Assembly (NCBI RefSeq): GCF_002865645.1
Contig: NW_020194620.1
Coordinates: 1,123,353-1,187,352, forward strand
Origin: Hyaloscypha bicolor E
Lineage: Eukaryota > Ascomycota > Leotiomycetes > Helotiales > Hyaloscyphaceae
Reading direction: 5' to 3'
Length of the DNA: 64,000 nucleotides
Position 1 is the stretch's first letter. Each line of letters begins with the position of its first letter. A program made the position numbers and the translations under genes. The notes beneath the pieces are model-generated. The model did no database searches, had not been told where the DNA came from, and saw only the letters and a program-made list of their open reading frames with translations. Shown in pieces: positions 12,358-26,860 of this stretch.

Positions 12358-13291
12358 TCACGAGACACCACCACTAGCATATTCCTTCCTCATCGCCTCC
12401 CTTACCATTTCCCCGCACAACTTCGCCGTTGGATTCGCACTCACAGCCAACGCTTTCGCAATCTCATTACCATACCTTCCACCCATCATGAAGTCTCTCG
12501 ATGCGTTCTCTTCAAAGTCAACTACTGACCATTTGGGTTCAGTTCGTCCCGGATCGATTCGAAGTCCTGTGTTTTGTTTAGATAGGTGTTTGGCGGTTAG
12601 GTGATATATTGCTCCTCGTTGGGTGTATGCTTGTGAGAGTGTTTTTGCTGCTTGTGCTAGACGGGGTCAGCTTGAATGTTCTAAGTTGAGGTGAGAAGAA
12701 GAAGCAATCCGGGGATGTCCCAGATTTGGTGGGAACTTGGGTGAGACTGGAGGATAGAATGACCATGGAGAAGTGCTCACTAGAGATAGCCATGAAAGGT
12801 GTTGCTGGTGCGAGCAAGCTAATCGCACTACTCAGGTCGTCAAGGATGGTGTATGACGCAGCTTTTAGATCTTCATCTGAAGCTTCATTGTGCAGAGGCG
12901 TTGCTTCATCCGTCAAATTCTCCGAGTTCCCCTTCACCAATATTCCATCCCCATATATCCTCCTCAAAGCTTGGGCTCTGTTGTTCCTCGCACTAGCATA
13001 ATCGGGGTACTCTTCAACCAGTTCACCCAGCCTTTCAACGCTCGAGAGGTACTGGGCTAATGGATCCGAAACGACTGGCTTCAGGTTTGCAATCTGGAGT
13101 TCAACATCTTGCATCGAAGAGATGATAGCTCGTTCTGACTGAGTTACCTTTTGGTAGACAACATCGTCTGTGATGTGGGGGTCTCGAGGAAGTGAAGAGT
13201 CGATGAGAACGGGTGCTGAGGGACCCGATTCTGGATCCTTGATTTTTTCGAGGATGAACAGGTCACGGTTTGTGAGAGATGCGGAGGGCAT
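12358..13291 (-). CDS. TTC36-family tetratricopeptide repeat protein
   Basis: Small TPR adaptor of the TTC36 family. Minus-strand exons are 13291-12781 and 12656-12358, joined across a 124-nt intron (12657-12780), giving 269 residues. Family hallmarks are the N-terminus MPSASLTNRDLFILEKIKDP, the TPR helix YASARNNRAQALRRIYGDG, the second TPR segment TQAAKTLSQAYTQRGAIYHL (completed only by the splice) and the terminal block FMMGGRYGNEIAKALAVSAN followed by PTAKLCGEMVREAM. Without the intron the frame diverges into a non-family tail. The gene lies head-to-head with 4-hydroxyphenylpyruvate dioxygenase across 615 bp. In mammals TTC36 is reported to bind HPD and protect it from degradation, so a role as an HPD partner is a reasonable inference. 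The family call is firm; the fungal function is not established here. Confidence 0.87.
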
Positions 13292-15232
<1,941 letters not shown>

Positions 15233-17906
15233 AGCTTTTGGAGGATTGGATACCGTGACTTCACTCGGCACTTTTAGCATAGCGTTTAGCCTTTCTGTAA
15301 GAAAATGAATGGAAGCATACTTTTTAAAAGCTCCCTTTCCTCGGGCCGTGATCATCAATCCTGACCTAAATCTCTGAGGCGGCTGCCCTTCCTCACCTAC
15401 CACAGAAATGATTCTTCGGGCGGGATCTGGCGTGGAATGCCGCTTGGCTACATACACCCACCAGTCAGTACTCCAAGTTTATTCAAGACCCCATCCTGTC
15501 CACTTAATGATCAAAGCACGATCTTCAACATCCCCCTCCTTCCCTCCGAGCAAGCATCTTTCAAAGTCTCACACGGCCTCCTACATTCAAAACAAGTTCT
15601 TGCGGACGTCAGCCACGTTCTTAACCACTGGCCATCAACATCCATCCTACAGTAGATCTCAGCCATCGAATTCTCGACGGGAGGCACTTTCTCGGCACTC
15701 GTGACGGGTGGCTGCACAAATCTCCGATGACGAGTCTCATGCCCTTACCCGATGCCATGATCCAATTCTTATGGAAGAGGGGGTGGAGAATGGAGACCTG
15801 TGCTCGATGGTCTGATCTCCTCCTTTCAGTAAAAGAGGCTTTCACGTTTCATCCTAGTATTGAAGGAAGGCTTGGTGGTATGGTGCGGCGAGTGCGGCTG
15901 ACGATGCCCCGAATATGCTGAGCAAGGAAACACGAAATGATATCGATCGACGGAGATTTAGATCCGCTGAGATCTGGGGAGTGTGTTAATGAACATGAAA
16001 CAGTGACACGTACGAAACCCTCAACATCGCACTCGAATAGACTCGAAGGTGCCGAAACAAGCTGTTTCCATGCTGGATTGTACATAGCAGAGGCTGCATC
16101 GCGGCAGTGTCAAGTTTCGGAGCGCAGGTTGAGGGTGAGACAACGAGGTCTCCTTCTTTGTGCAGGCTGCTACACGGGTAGCCACAGCTATCGTGCAACT
16201 TTGGCTGCAGGAAAAGAGGGCTCGCATGGATTGGGAATAGGGGAAGAGGTTGAGAGGGGAATGAGTCGTGACACTGCTTTTGTGTGTCTTGTTTGGGAAG
16301 TGGTGAGTGTGGAGGCAGTGCGGTCCCGGATACAGAGTTGTGATCTGGAAGGTGGCCTATTCGTATCACCTGTGAGAGCTCTAAGGTAGTGCAAGTCAAC
16401 GTGATGGTGTAGTGGCTGCACGGAATGAGAAGGTGCCGGTGGCAATGTTGTGATCGCCATCGGAATCTTTTGTACTTGTCCGTACTGCTGCTGGTCGCTA
16501 AAGCTGGTAAACGTTTTCATCGAGATGCGGTGGGATGATCGAGAAAGCTGATCTAGAGAAACACACTGAGAGTTTTGGCCAGTGCTCCAACCTTTCGTTT
16601 TGCATTCCGAGACCACCAAGTGATGGAGACGAACAAGCGCAAATGCCCTGGTCAGTGACACCAACCATTCATCCAGTATTTTGACAGCTGTGGCTAAGCG
16701 TTATTCGAACAAGGAGGGCTCATCTTTGAGACTCACACGAAGGTGCCGTAGAGTGTGTGCTGCCGCTCTCGTACTGGAAATATGGGGCGGCTGAGATGTA
16801 GAAGTGACCTCCTCCGTCTTCTGGATTGACTCGAGGTGTGTCGTCTGACCTTGTTTTCCGAGCATTCCAGCACCCACAACGAAAAACTTCGAGGTGAGCC
16901 TTGACCACTGAAAGGCCAGTGTCTCAAGCAGCCCTGGAGTAAACTTCAAAGTAGAAGATGCTGTCCCAATCGGACTAGACTGGAAACCCCATTCTCCATG
17001 AGGTGGCTGCTTGGGAGGTTTGGCACCGCAGGGGCGTCTATGCGCGATCCTGCTGGGAAGAGTAGAAGAGCCGCTTAAAATTAAGGGAGGATAGCGTTAT
17101 TGTCTCCCCATGATCCGGGATATACGAGGCTTCCAACGGATTTCTGACAGCACTTGCATGTTGGTATCGACAAGAAAGAGCCCTGCGCAGTCATCAGCAC
17201 TCAGGAGTCAGAGTTCCGGTATGCAGGACCCACCACGACAGAGCTGCACTTGCCCCACCACTTGACCTTGCAGCCATGACCAACACCGTCTTTTAAGTGG
17301 CAACCTTCTGTTGGCATCAAAATTATCGCGGGTGCGGGGTGAGCAGTTTTGGGCTTCGCTGATTCGATCATTTGCTTTCAGCACAGGCCGGGCCAAGACC
17401 AAGATGCAGCACCAATGCACCATCCACGCGCACATCCCGCGGGAGTCAAGGAGTGCTCATCCCATTGGCTGGCCCGGCTTTTGAGAGACACGGGCGCCTC
17501 TCAATCTTCCCGAGACAGGATTTCATCCGCGAGTGCCCAGATCTTCCGCCCAATCGTGCGAGCGTACGTCTCGCTGGGAAAGGCCCGTGAAGCTTGGGGG
17601 TGACTCTTGCCCTCTCAGAGCGGTTCCAGCGTCCCAGAGAAATGGCGAGCCCAGACGCTGTGTGCGACGTTTCAGTGGATGTATCGCCGGGTTGAGCCAG
17701 CAAGTCCCCGCCGCCCAACCCGTGGGAGCAGCAGAACACTGCACTGTGAAGAAGGATGGCCCAAGGTTGGAGAATGAAGATCAAAAATGCGGGTTTGAAG
17801 ATACTGTAAGGATATCTTGGGAAGGTGAAGACTGAAGAGGCAGAGGTCGAGATCAAGATCTAGATCGCAACGGTTTCGGCATTCGGAGCACAAGGCCTGT
17901 TGAGAT

Positions 17907-17928
17907 GCCCTGCCCTGCCCTGCCCTGG
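17907..17928. repeat. (CCTG)-type tandem repeat
   Basis: A GCCCT pentamer is repeated four times in a row in the gene-poor region. It is a simple microsatellite-like tract with no evident coding role. Confidence 0.8.
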
Positions 17929-18867
17929 CTGCTCCGCCAAAGCTGGCTTGGGCTTGCACAAGCCTTGCATAGAAGTAACATCGGTGATGACCTGTGCATA
18001 TGGCTCACTAATTCGATGCAGGCTTTCTGCGATCTCCACTGAGCTGCACCCAATCTGAGCCGCTGGACTGTGGGAGGTGCGAGAGCATTTCTGTGGCCCG
18101 CTTCTTGGATGACCATGTGGGACGATGGGAAAACGTGGGACAAACGTGAGAAGTGACGATCCGTCGATTCTGATAGTTCATTTTGATGTCTCGTGCAATG
18201 GATGCTGTTGAATGGCTTTGATACTTTGAGTCTGTACCATACTAGTACCTCCGTAGTAATTGAGAAGGAACCAGGACAGGCAACCCCATGTGGAGTTCAT
18301 GACCAATGCCATGGACAGCGCCGGGGAAACATCCCGAGCATGGGGTTGTTAAAGAAAGAGAAAAGGCGACGGCTGGCGAGTGGAGCTGCCGGGATGGAGG
18401 AGGTTGCGCGGGTCATTGAACGGCCAAGGGAGGCACCCCAAAACTCGGCCACTTTGTTTGAGCAGCTCCTATTCGCTGGTCATGGGAAAGCAGTAGTCGG
18501 AGATGACCATGCCGACGAATAACCGGACCCGTGTTGGTTTCTCCAGCCTCAGTGGCTCACGCTTCTCCATCATGCCCTCGAAACGCGACTCCGTCCCCGG
18601 ACGTTTGGTTTGAGGGCCTGAGAAAATGGGCCGAGTTCACTCAGTGACTAGTTTGAGAGCCCAGAGCTGAATTCGATTAGCCAGAGAAGTGATAGTTGCC
18701 CAGTTGGTGACAACTCGCAATAATACTAATAATTGTGCTTTCGGAGTTGCTGGTTGGATGGTATGCCTGGGTATTATTGTCCGCTAGGCTCGTCTGAGCC
18801 CGAGAATACGAAGTAGAAGTCTTCAGCACTTGTGTGGAACGTGTGAAAACCAACTGAAGGCTCCAGC

Positions 18868-18899
18868 TCAAAATATATTTTAGTCAAAATATATTTTAG
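18868..18899. repeat. Tandem duplication of a 16-bp AT palindrome unit
   Basis: The unit TCAAAATATATTTTAG occurs twice back to back. Each unit contains the perfect palindrome AAAATATATTTT. Confidence 0.85.
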
Positions 18900-20029
18900 C
18901 CGCCATCAGCGGTTCCTGCTCTGAGTACCCGTCCCGTTGGCCGAGAAGCTGGAACGTGCCCGTGGGATGTTGATCCCCGTTGCCCCAGTCTCACAGACAT
19001 CTAAATTTACTTGCCTCCAGTTGGAGAATTGCGCGAGCACTCGGTAGACCCTGGTGAACTACCAACCCCTGAATCGGTTGCGAATACAGTACGGAGCACA
19101 GTAATTGGAGGAGATTTCCGCCGCAGGCTGGCCGAGTCAGAGACTGTCAAGAATGGGAGGTTCTGAACGTGTGAAGCCCCTTGAAACTTCATAGATGCCA
19201 GCGATTTACTCGTATACACCTGTCTGGCGGGTTGAGAACTTGACACTCCCCCGGCTTGTTCTCGGTACAAGTAGAGCTGGGTTTGGGGGCCTCGTCCGAG
19301 CCCGTCCCTGGAGCCTGGACTCTGGACACATTCGAAAAGGAAAGGCAGCGGCGCCACCTCAGGCGGCGCGAGGAGTGGTAATTCTGGTGAGACAGGTTGA
19401 CAGCCCGAGGACCGGTTTCTCACTCACTACTCAGAGTCCCAGGACTCTTGGCCGAGACTCGCTTCTCCCCACACTCCGTAGTGCCACTGGACCTTTTAGA
19501 TCCTCCACGTCGAGTCAGATTCGAGGACAGCGGAGCAAAGGCTCATGGCTTTTCAGTTGGGGGGGGGGAGCTGCGGGAGCGAGATCTAGCACAGTACTGT
19601 ATCTGAAGGGTTGTTGTTGCACAGTAGTGCGTCCACGGAACACCAGCCTTCGGGAAGAGGATGGGGGGGCATGGAGGAGGGTCGCTTCCACGGCAGCACG
19701 ACCCAGTTTCCACCCGTCGGGCCCACAGCGGCCTAACCTCCTTGGAGCATGGTCCGAAGAATTCCCACTGCAGTCTGCAGTCTGCAGATGACGAGCGGCA
19801 TGGAATGCGGGCTGGCCACTTGTGGTGAACCCTGGTGGGAACAAAGCCCCTGGTCCAATGCCCACACCTGCAGAAAGCCCGGCCGGAAATGAGCCAATGA
19901 ACAGGCAATCCAAGTTCCCACGGTTCCACGGCCTGCTGCGCCAACGACGCTCCCAACACGTCCTGGGGCAGTGGGGACGGTGCAGAGGGGCCTGGTCGTT
20001 GGTGGCCCTTGAGATTGGGTGGGAACCTG

Positions 20030-20197
20030 GGAAGCCAGGAAGCCAGGAAGAGTTCAAGCGTGCAAGTGTTCAGCACCCAGCATCCAGCATCCAGCATCCA
20101 GCGTCCATCCCAAACCAGGCCATCGAAGCGACCCCCTCCCCCCCAGCCAGCCAGTCGCACTGCTCCTGCCCACGGCCACTGCCACTGCCACTGCCAC
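20030..20197. repeat. Cluster of three short tandem repeats
   Basis: Three microsatellites lie close together: GGAAGCCA units at about 20030-20050, CAGCATC units at about 20078-20105 and GCCACT units at 20175-20197. They fall in the presumed veA promoter or leader. Confidence 0.8.
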
Positions 20198-20792
20198 TTC
20201 TCCCAGCCGACACCTCCTCCGTTCTCTTCCTGCCAGAGTACGCTTCTCCCGACACCCATTCGACCCTCGATACTCGTCGTCGACACTTCAGGACGACAGG
20301 TCGAACGCACAGCGAAAGGACATAGGCAACCACGTCGACGCTCGAACGGCTCGAGGCCCCGCGATCCCATTGCTCGCTCTCTCTGTGTTCCTAACACAGG
20401 CCCCGCCGTAGCAAGCGACCCCGATTTCAGCCCAGTGCTGGTGCTGAAGGAATTCGACACGGCCTCCCCGACAGCAAGGACGAACTATCCTCGCATCGAT
20501 AAAGGACCTCCACGCTCGTGGGACCTTTGAACCCCTGGTTCCTGAAGTTATCACGACTTCCGACCGTGGAGTTTGAAGTTCAGAGAGGTGAGCATTTCCT
20601 GTTGGCGCTCGCTTGGTCAAACCCATCAATTTGGGTGTCGGGAATGACTTTTACCTCGCCGGGTCGCAAAACTGTCTGGGAACGGAACAGGGCTGACCGT
20701 TGGATGTAGATAAAACCCGCGGCCTCTGAGGATCCCAACCGACGTGAGAGAATTGTTCCTGTGCGATTGAATAGTTTTAGAACAATTAGAAA

Positions 20793-22555
20793 ATGGCCGC
20801 ACCTCCTCCGCCGTCGACGGCGAGCATCTCGCGAGTCACCAAGGGCGGAAGAAAGCTCACATACTGCCTCACGGTCATTCAACAACCAGAGCGAGCCAGA
20901 GCATGTGGATCAGGAGCCAAATGTGAGTATTAACACAGTATCCCGTCGTGCTGCACTGCTGACATTGTCCAGCATCCGCTGATCGACGGCCTGTTGACCC
21001 ACCTCCTGTTGTTGAACTTCGCATCTTCCAAGGAGAGGGCAAGGAGCAGGAAGACATCACATTCTCTTACAATGCCAACTTCTTCCTTTTTGCTACTCTG
21101 GAAGTGTCTCGTGTCATCGCACCTCATCGCGGCCTCCCACAACCACCGTCTCCTCAGGTCCCAGTCCTGACGGGAATGCCAGTCTCTGGAATGGCCTACC
21201 TTGATCGACCCACCGAGGCGGGCTACTTCATCTTCCCCGATCTTTCTGTTCGCCACGAGGGAAAGTATCGTCTTAGTTTCAACCTTTACGAGGAGACAAA
21301 GAAGCCGGCAGATGATGGCGATGCAGAATCCATGAACGATAGCAAGCCGAACATCATGACTGGCCCCAATGCCCCCGACTCGTCGTTTGACTGGCGATTG
21401 GAGGTCAAGTCGGCCCAGTTTACTGTCTTCAGTGCGAAGAAGTTCCCAGGTCTTGCCGAAAGTACAGTGCTGAGCCGGACTGTCGCCGAGCAAGGGTGCC
21501 GAGTCCGCATCCGACGTGATGTGCGTATGAGGAGACGGGAGGGCAAGTCCGGTGCGGATTTTGACGACGTCGCTGAGGACGATTATGCTCGTCCTGGCCG
21601 AGCTGCGGAACAGCCTCACGACCCATACAACAGAGAACGCTCGCACAGCGGGAGCCCCGACGGACGAGCCTATCCTGATCAGCAGCGCCGCCAGTCGGGA
21701 GAGTATCAACAAGGATACCCGCAGTATTCTCCTTCACCACTTCAAGGACATGCTCCTCCCCCTCCAGGAGGCCACTTGGGCTTCCTTGGCGGCCGCGATG
21801 GTCCCCAGCAATTTGGAGCACCACCATCTCATTATCATCAACCACCACCACCTCCTCCTCCCCCAGCGCCCCAGGCATACCAACCTGCTCCAAATGCCTA
21901 CCCTCCACCAGCTCCAGCCCAATTCCGCGCGGCACCACCACCACCTCCTCCGCAGAGCAACCTCACATATGATATCAGACAGTATCCTCAGTCAGCACAT
22001 CCAACAAATCCTCCACGGGACCCGCGTGAGATCGAGTACAGCAGGAGGGCGTCCAGCTCTTACCCTCCACAGGCTCCACACGGTAGCCAATTTCCAGCTG
22101 TCGACCTGGGGTACAACCGTGCTCCTTATCAGGGTTACGCTCCTCGCCCTCAAAGCCCTCATACTCCTGCCACCCTTCCACCGTTGCAATTACATCATGT
22201 TGAGTATGAGAGTCTCACTTCGCCACCTGGTCCTCTCTCCTCCGTGAACCGTATTGCTCCGCCTTTGCATAGTCCTAACTATGAACGGGCTCCTGAGCGT
22301 TCAAGCTCCTTCAGCCAGCCTACGACCCAACCGCTTCCTCCTCTTGCGGAGGCTACCCGAAATGGCAAGCGATCTTTTGACGCCGTGTTCAGCGCGGCAT
22401 CAGCCGCAGCTACCCAACCCCTTTACAATGGCATGCGTCCGAGCAGCTCACACAACCAAGCGCAGGACGACGATGACGAGCTGGGGGATGTCAAGATGAG
22501 TTACAAGCGGGCCGATGGGACCGACTACACCCGGGAGCTTCCCACCCTCGACTAA
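20793..22555 (+). CDS. veA: Velvet-family regulator VeA
   Basis: Light-sensitive global regulator that bridges VelB and LaeA in the velvet complex and controls development and secondary metabolism. Exons 20793-20922 and 20973-22555 (intron 50 nt) give 570 residues, close to Aspergillus VeA. The velvet domain occupies roughly residues 20-235: [16 protein letters not shown], then [18 protein letters not shown] created by the splice, [32 protein letters not shown] and [20 protein letters not shown]. Next come a basic segment ([14 protein letters not shown]) and a long Pro/Gln-rich disordered region with runs of seven or eight prolines. The C-terminal VeA signatures [10 protein letters not shown] and [14 protein letters not shown] separate it from VelB, VosA and VelC. 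The predicted N-terminal basic segment reads GGRKLTYCL, less basic than the classic VeA nuclear signal. Confidence 0.96.
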
Positions 22556-23651
22556 ATCTTGCATGCCTTCGCCTCGCAAATCTCTCCTTTTGGCGTTGGT
22601 CTTGTCTGGGAATTATTTTTGTGTTATACCAAATGGAGTCACGGCCGGCGTTTTCGCGTCTATTCGTCTCGTACATTTGGCACCTGTCAGCTCACCGCAT
22701 ATATGACAGCCGCCACCATTACCTTTTTTCCTCGGCTCAACACGACCTCCATACGAATTCGATTTCCTTCTGTGGCACGACCTCTGGGCGGCCTTTGTTC
22801 GAGTCTTTCTGCACCTTTCAGCTAAAAGCACACGTCACCTTATCGTTCATTTTCCACTAGAATTGGTGGAAGCACTGCTTTATCCTTTGGATCACAACAC
22901 AACACCATTTCATATGTCACTCGAGTTTGGAGGGGTTCAGGATTGTTGGGACTGGGCTGGGGGCCATTCTGTAATTTAGGAGAGCATTAAGTAGGGATGG
23001 AGTCTAGATAGCCAACAGTGTGTGCTCGGTAGGATATGAATGTATGGATTCGATGATCATTTAATTTCTGGTGTGCATAATTCCTCGTGCAATGGCTGTG
23101 ATGGAAGCAAACCCTGAGTTCTAACCTTAGTTCGTCATCAAAATTACGTGTGTAGTCACTTTTGTCTAGCAGTGTGTAATGAATGGACAGTAAAATCTAA
23201 AAGAACTTGTCTTACAGGGATAGTCGTCAAATTGAGCAAAATTCACCCGATCTTCCACCAGGCTTGAAATTCAGCTGCTTTGTCTGCGGCCAAAAATGGC
23301 ACTTTTAATTTAAGGCTGAACGCCAGCCCGTTGACGCGCTTTAACGCGTTTGACAACACAGCGCCCGCCGCCGCAACGTCAGATGTCTTGGAACATCTCA
23401 CCTGCATCACGCACAATTAAGGAGAACCAATTTGCTGAATTGAGAAGAAACGCCAACTATCCCAAGCGCCTTCCCTTCCGTAGGCAATAAATTCCCCTTC
23501 TCACCTCTTATCACCTTTCCATACCGATCTCTCTTCCGTTTCTTAGCTGGGTAATGTCAACATAAACAAACCACAAAATCGAAGCCGTACGCAACACCTG
23601 CCGATGCAGACCTACGGTTGAAGATCGAACGCTGCAGAGAAACCGTGGGAG
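22556..23651. other. Intergenic region, veA 3' flank and promoter of next gene
   Basis: Unique sequence with T-rich 3' flank after veA and, from about 23330, a mixed-composition promoter containing two GCGTTTGAC/ACGCGTT-like stretches around 23335-23350. No coding gene was recognised. Confidence 0.5.
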
Positions 23652-26142
23652 ATGGCAACCACGTACCAGGTCAGTCCACTTTCTCGGTTCCCTAGCATGG
23701 GATCCAGTACTGATCTCATACCAGCATCCCCGGGTGGGCTCGAGACCACCTTCTTTCGACGGACACCGTGAACAACACACGCTGCAATTCGAATCGAAAA
23801 CCGGCACCAAGAGACTGTTCAGCAACCGCGAATCTAAGCTGCCTAACGAAAACGAAGACTATGGCGAGAATGCAAAGCACGAGGGTTCTGACGAAGTTCT
23901 TCATTCGGGAAAGCGACAACGTTCCAGTGGTTGGCCTCTGCCAGACACCAGTCCAAAAAATAATGGCCATTCCAGAAGCCCCCTACAAAATCGAAAGGCA
24001 CCCAATTCTCCTTCCTCCCTCCGTCGACCGGTTTCACAAGCTCGCTCTTCCAAGTTCGTCGAAGGTAGCATGAATGATCGGATAAGCCAGAAGCCACCAC
24101 CCACATATATTGGCACGGATGAGGAGCTCAGGTCGAAATTCGATTATGATGAACAGGAGGATGCACGTGGAAGAAAGCTGGCAAGACACCGAAAGTTCAC
24201 AACCCGTGGCAATAACTCTCGGGCTGCTTCCGCGGTTGCGGACACAGAGGCGTCTCGCCATTCAAGTATATTTCGCTTTGGCAAGTCTTTGGCTGCCACC
24301 TTCAATCCAAACAATTGGAAGATCTGGTCGAAACAGCAATCACCGGTGGAAGATGAGGAAACTGCACATCTGCAAGCCTTGCGTGAGAGACAGCAGAAGG
24401 CGGAGCAGATGTACAAAGAGCTGAAGGAGGCTGGCCATTTCCGAGGTCGTAGCGTCGGTCCTCGTCAGCCTATCTCAGACCCAAGTCCCCTGCGTAGCAA
24501 GCATGATTCTGGTATCGAGTTTGCTGGCCATGATGCTGGCAGTCGTCGACTGAGTAGGGAGACGTCGAGAGAGGACAAGAGAAAAGGTCGAGTCTATCTC
24601 GAAGCCCCCAAAATCTTTTGTGATCGCCGTGACGAAAGTCCGGCCTCGAATGCTGGATCTCTGGCTCCCTCAATTGCCTCGACCCCCAAGCAGCCATTCC
24701 ATTTCAAGAAGCCATCAATCTCGAGTATCAAGAAGGTTTTGGCAACTGAGAATGCTGCTGACGAAAATCAATATCAACGTCCTGTCCCTCGGGTCCCGTC
24801 ACGGAAGGACATGCAAAAGCAGCAGAAGTTGGTCAAGCGGATTAGTGACTTGGAGGGCAAATTAGAAGCAGCTCGTCGTCAACTTGCCGAAGCATCGGAG
24901 GAGCCTCTTCCCGGTCAGCCACCATCCAAGATTGGCAGAGCACGATTTGTACCGGGGGCTCTTGCCTCTCTTCCATCTGAACGACTTTTGAGTGGCTATG
25001 TTGACTCCGATCCGAGCTTCAGCGACAATGAGAGTCATGTCGAGGTTGGCATGGCCGTTACTCTTGACGATGTGAGGGTCAAAGAAGAGGAGATTATGGT
25101 ACCTAAGCACAAGGTTACAACATCACCATCATGGGTTGGAAAACCATTAACACAACCGGCAACACCACCACAAGATCGTGTCCTACCGACTGTGGAGCAT
25201 GATGAGTCGGTTCAGGGAAAAGCTGTTTCTGACGTTGGTCAAACGGTTATCGAGACGGCTACCACCATCAGCGAACCATCCACAAAGGCATACGATCCAA
25301 ATGATGGCGATTATGTTGAAGACGAATCCGATCGCGAAACAACCCCGAAGCCACAGCGAGCCAAGCCGGCAGCCGAGAAGACCCAAGCGAAGAAGACTCC
25401 CACTAAGAAGAGAAAGAGCACCTTCGAACGCCTGGCAGATGATGGTGGTGTATACAAGCCATCTCAAGATTCAGAGTCTGACCCAGAATCAGAGGTCAAG
25501 AAGTCAACGCCAAGAAAGAAAAACACAGATGATGCTCGACCACGGAAGTTGCAAAAGATTGTTCCGGATTCCGAAGAGTCTAAGCCCAGGATCTCCACGT
25601 CGAAGACAGTGACACCCGCCGGCTTAGGAGAGCTCAGTCACAACACCAGCTCAGCAAAAGCATCGACTTCTGCTCTTTCAGTACCAATGAAAGGAAATAG
25701 CCTAAAAGGAGGAAAGAAGCTCATTAGCCCTCCGCCCCCGGGTCAGAAGAGCAAGATCCCTCAAAAAGGAAAGCAATCCTTCTCGCCGCCTCCTTCATCT
25801 TCTTTCACAGGTCTAGACTACACGAAACCCTCTCAGGCCAGGCAATCAATAACCGCAGTCGGTAAACTCATCGGTAACGATGTAGCCTACAGCGCGGATC
25901 CCACCACCGATGACAGCGTTCCACCTATGCCCACAATGCCCAAGGCCATCCGCCTCCATAGCGGCCAAATAATCCAGACAACAGATGCCTCATTCGCAAG
26001 CAACAACTCCAAAACCTCCACGGCCTCCAAGACTTCATCTGGACCTACGAAATTGACCAAGCCGAGACCAGCACCCAAAGAGAGCAAGAGCAAGAAGCAA
26101 GAGGCTGATGACGATTTCCATTGGGATAGAGATACCTTTTAA
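23652..26142 (+). CDS. Large disordered basic protein, conserved in filamentous fungi (putative nuclear)
   Basis: I recognise the N-terminal pattern (MATTYQ joined to HPRV) from uncharacterised Pezizomycotina proteins, some named nuclear RNA-binding protein; I cannot verify that name. Exon 1 is only 18 nt (23652-23669), then intron 23670-23724 and exon 2 23725-26142, giving 811 residues. The ordered part is short: FRFGKSLAATFNPNNWKIWS followed by a helical KAEQMYKELKEAGHFRG segment around residues 180-235, and a coiled coil (LVKRISDLEGKLEAARRQLA) near 370-395. The rest is Ser/Pro/Lys-rich disorder with multiple Lys clusters such as KKTPTKKRKS that look like nuclear signals, and a Trp-containing acidic tail DDFHWDRDTF. 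No catalytic domain is visible. Confidence 0.75.
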
Positions 26143-26860
26143 GCATCCTGCATTTGAGACGGGGCGAGGAGCACATGAGGCATGAATACATGCATATTAT
26201 GAATTATGACTGACGACACATTTCCTTTTTTTCATTTCACACAACATCGGCGGCGTTCTCCTTTCATATCACACGAGATTGCACCATACCGAGTTACGAA
26301 AACGAAGGGTTTTTGCGGTTTCTACGCAATTGAAATTGCGAGATGAGAAGACGGAAGAGAGGAAATCTTGTATTTCTCCTTCTGGCTTCTTTTCTTGCTT
26401 CATGACATGGCTTAGGAGGTTGGCATCATTCAGCAGCAACTCCATGCAGAGAAAGATAGCCTGCAACTTAAGCCAGCAGCTGGTTCAGAATGAGAAATGG
26501 GTTATACATGAGACGATGGACGCAACCTTTCTTCACTTTGCACTGCATTTTCCAGCGAGCGAGCGAGCATTTGGAGAACCTTCTTCTTTTTCTGACGTTT
26601 GATGGATGATTGAAAAGGGATGGATAATGGTAATGCCGCTTCTTTCGGTTGGTTTCTCGTAAATGGCCGGGAGGGTGGATAGTTTGCAGCAGACCTTTCT
26701 TTCTCTCCAAATCTTGACCTGACATCTTGCCGTGAACGTGATTCATGTGAGATTTTAAGATGTCTTTTATTCAGGCATCTCATCATACGCCATGGCTATG
26801 CACTCAACTCTAACAAAACGCCTCACATGCATCTCTCCCCATCTCTCACTTCTACCTGCC
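26143..26860. other. Convergent 3' flanks, disordered-protein gene and RPC2
   Basis: About 720 bp of non-coding sequence between convergent stop codons. T-rich segments near 26225-26240 and the ORFs on both strands show no family match. Confidence 0.55.

Larger units (their letters stand above)
15233..20792. other. 5.5-kb gene-poor region upstream of veA
   Basis: No ORF here has a recognisable family, consistent codon bias or plausible exon chain. The last 2 kb is GC-rich and probably includes the veA promoter and a long 5' leader; a GTGAGC donor-like site at 20588 could begin a leader intron. Simple repeats are present at 17907-17928, 18868-18899, 20030-20110 and 20175-20197. One pyrimidine/purine-rich block and a run of 9 G at 19559 are visible. 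A non-coding RNA gene could be hidden here but cannot be shown from sequence alone. Confidence 0.5.

Noticed and set aside
15437..15921. Short + frames that read briefly like an enzyme fragment
   Set aside because: Many stops, no ordered motifs, and no consistent frame; not enough to call a pseudogene.
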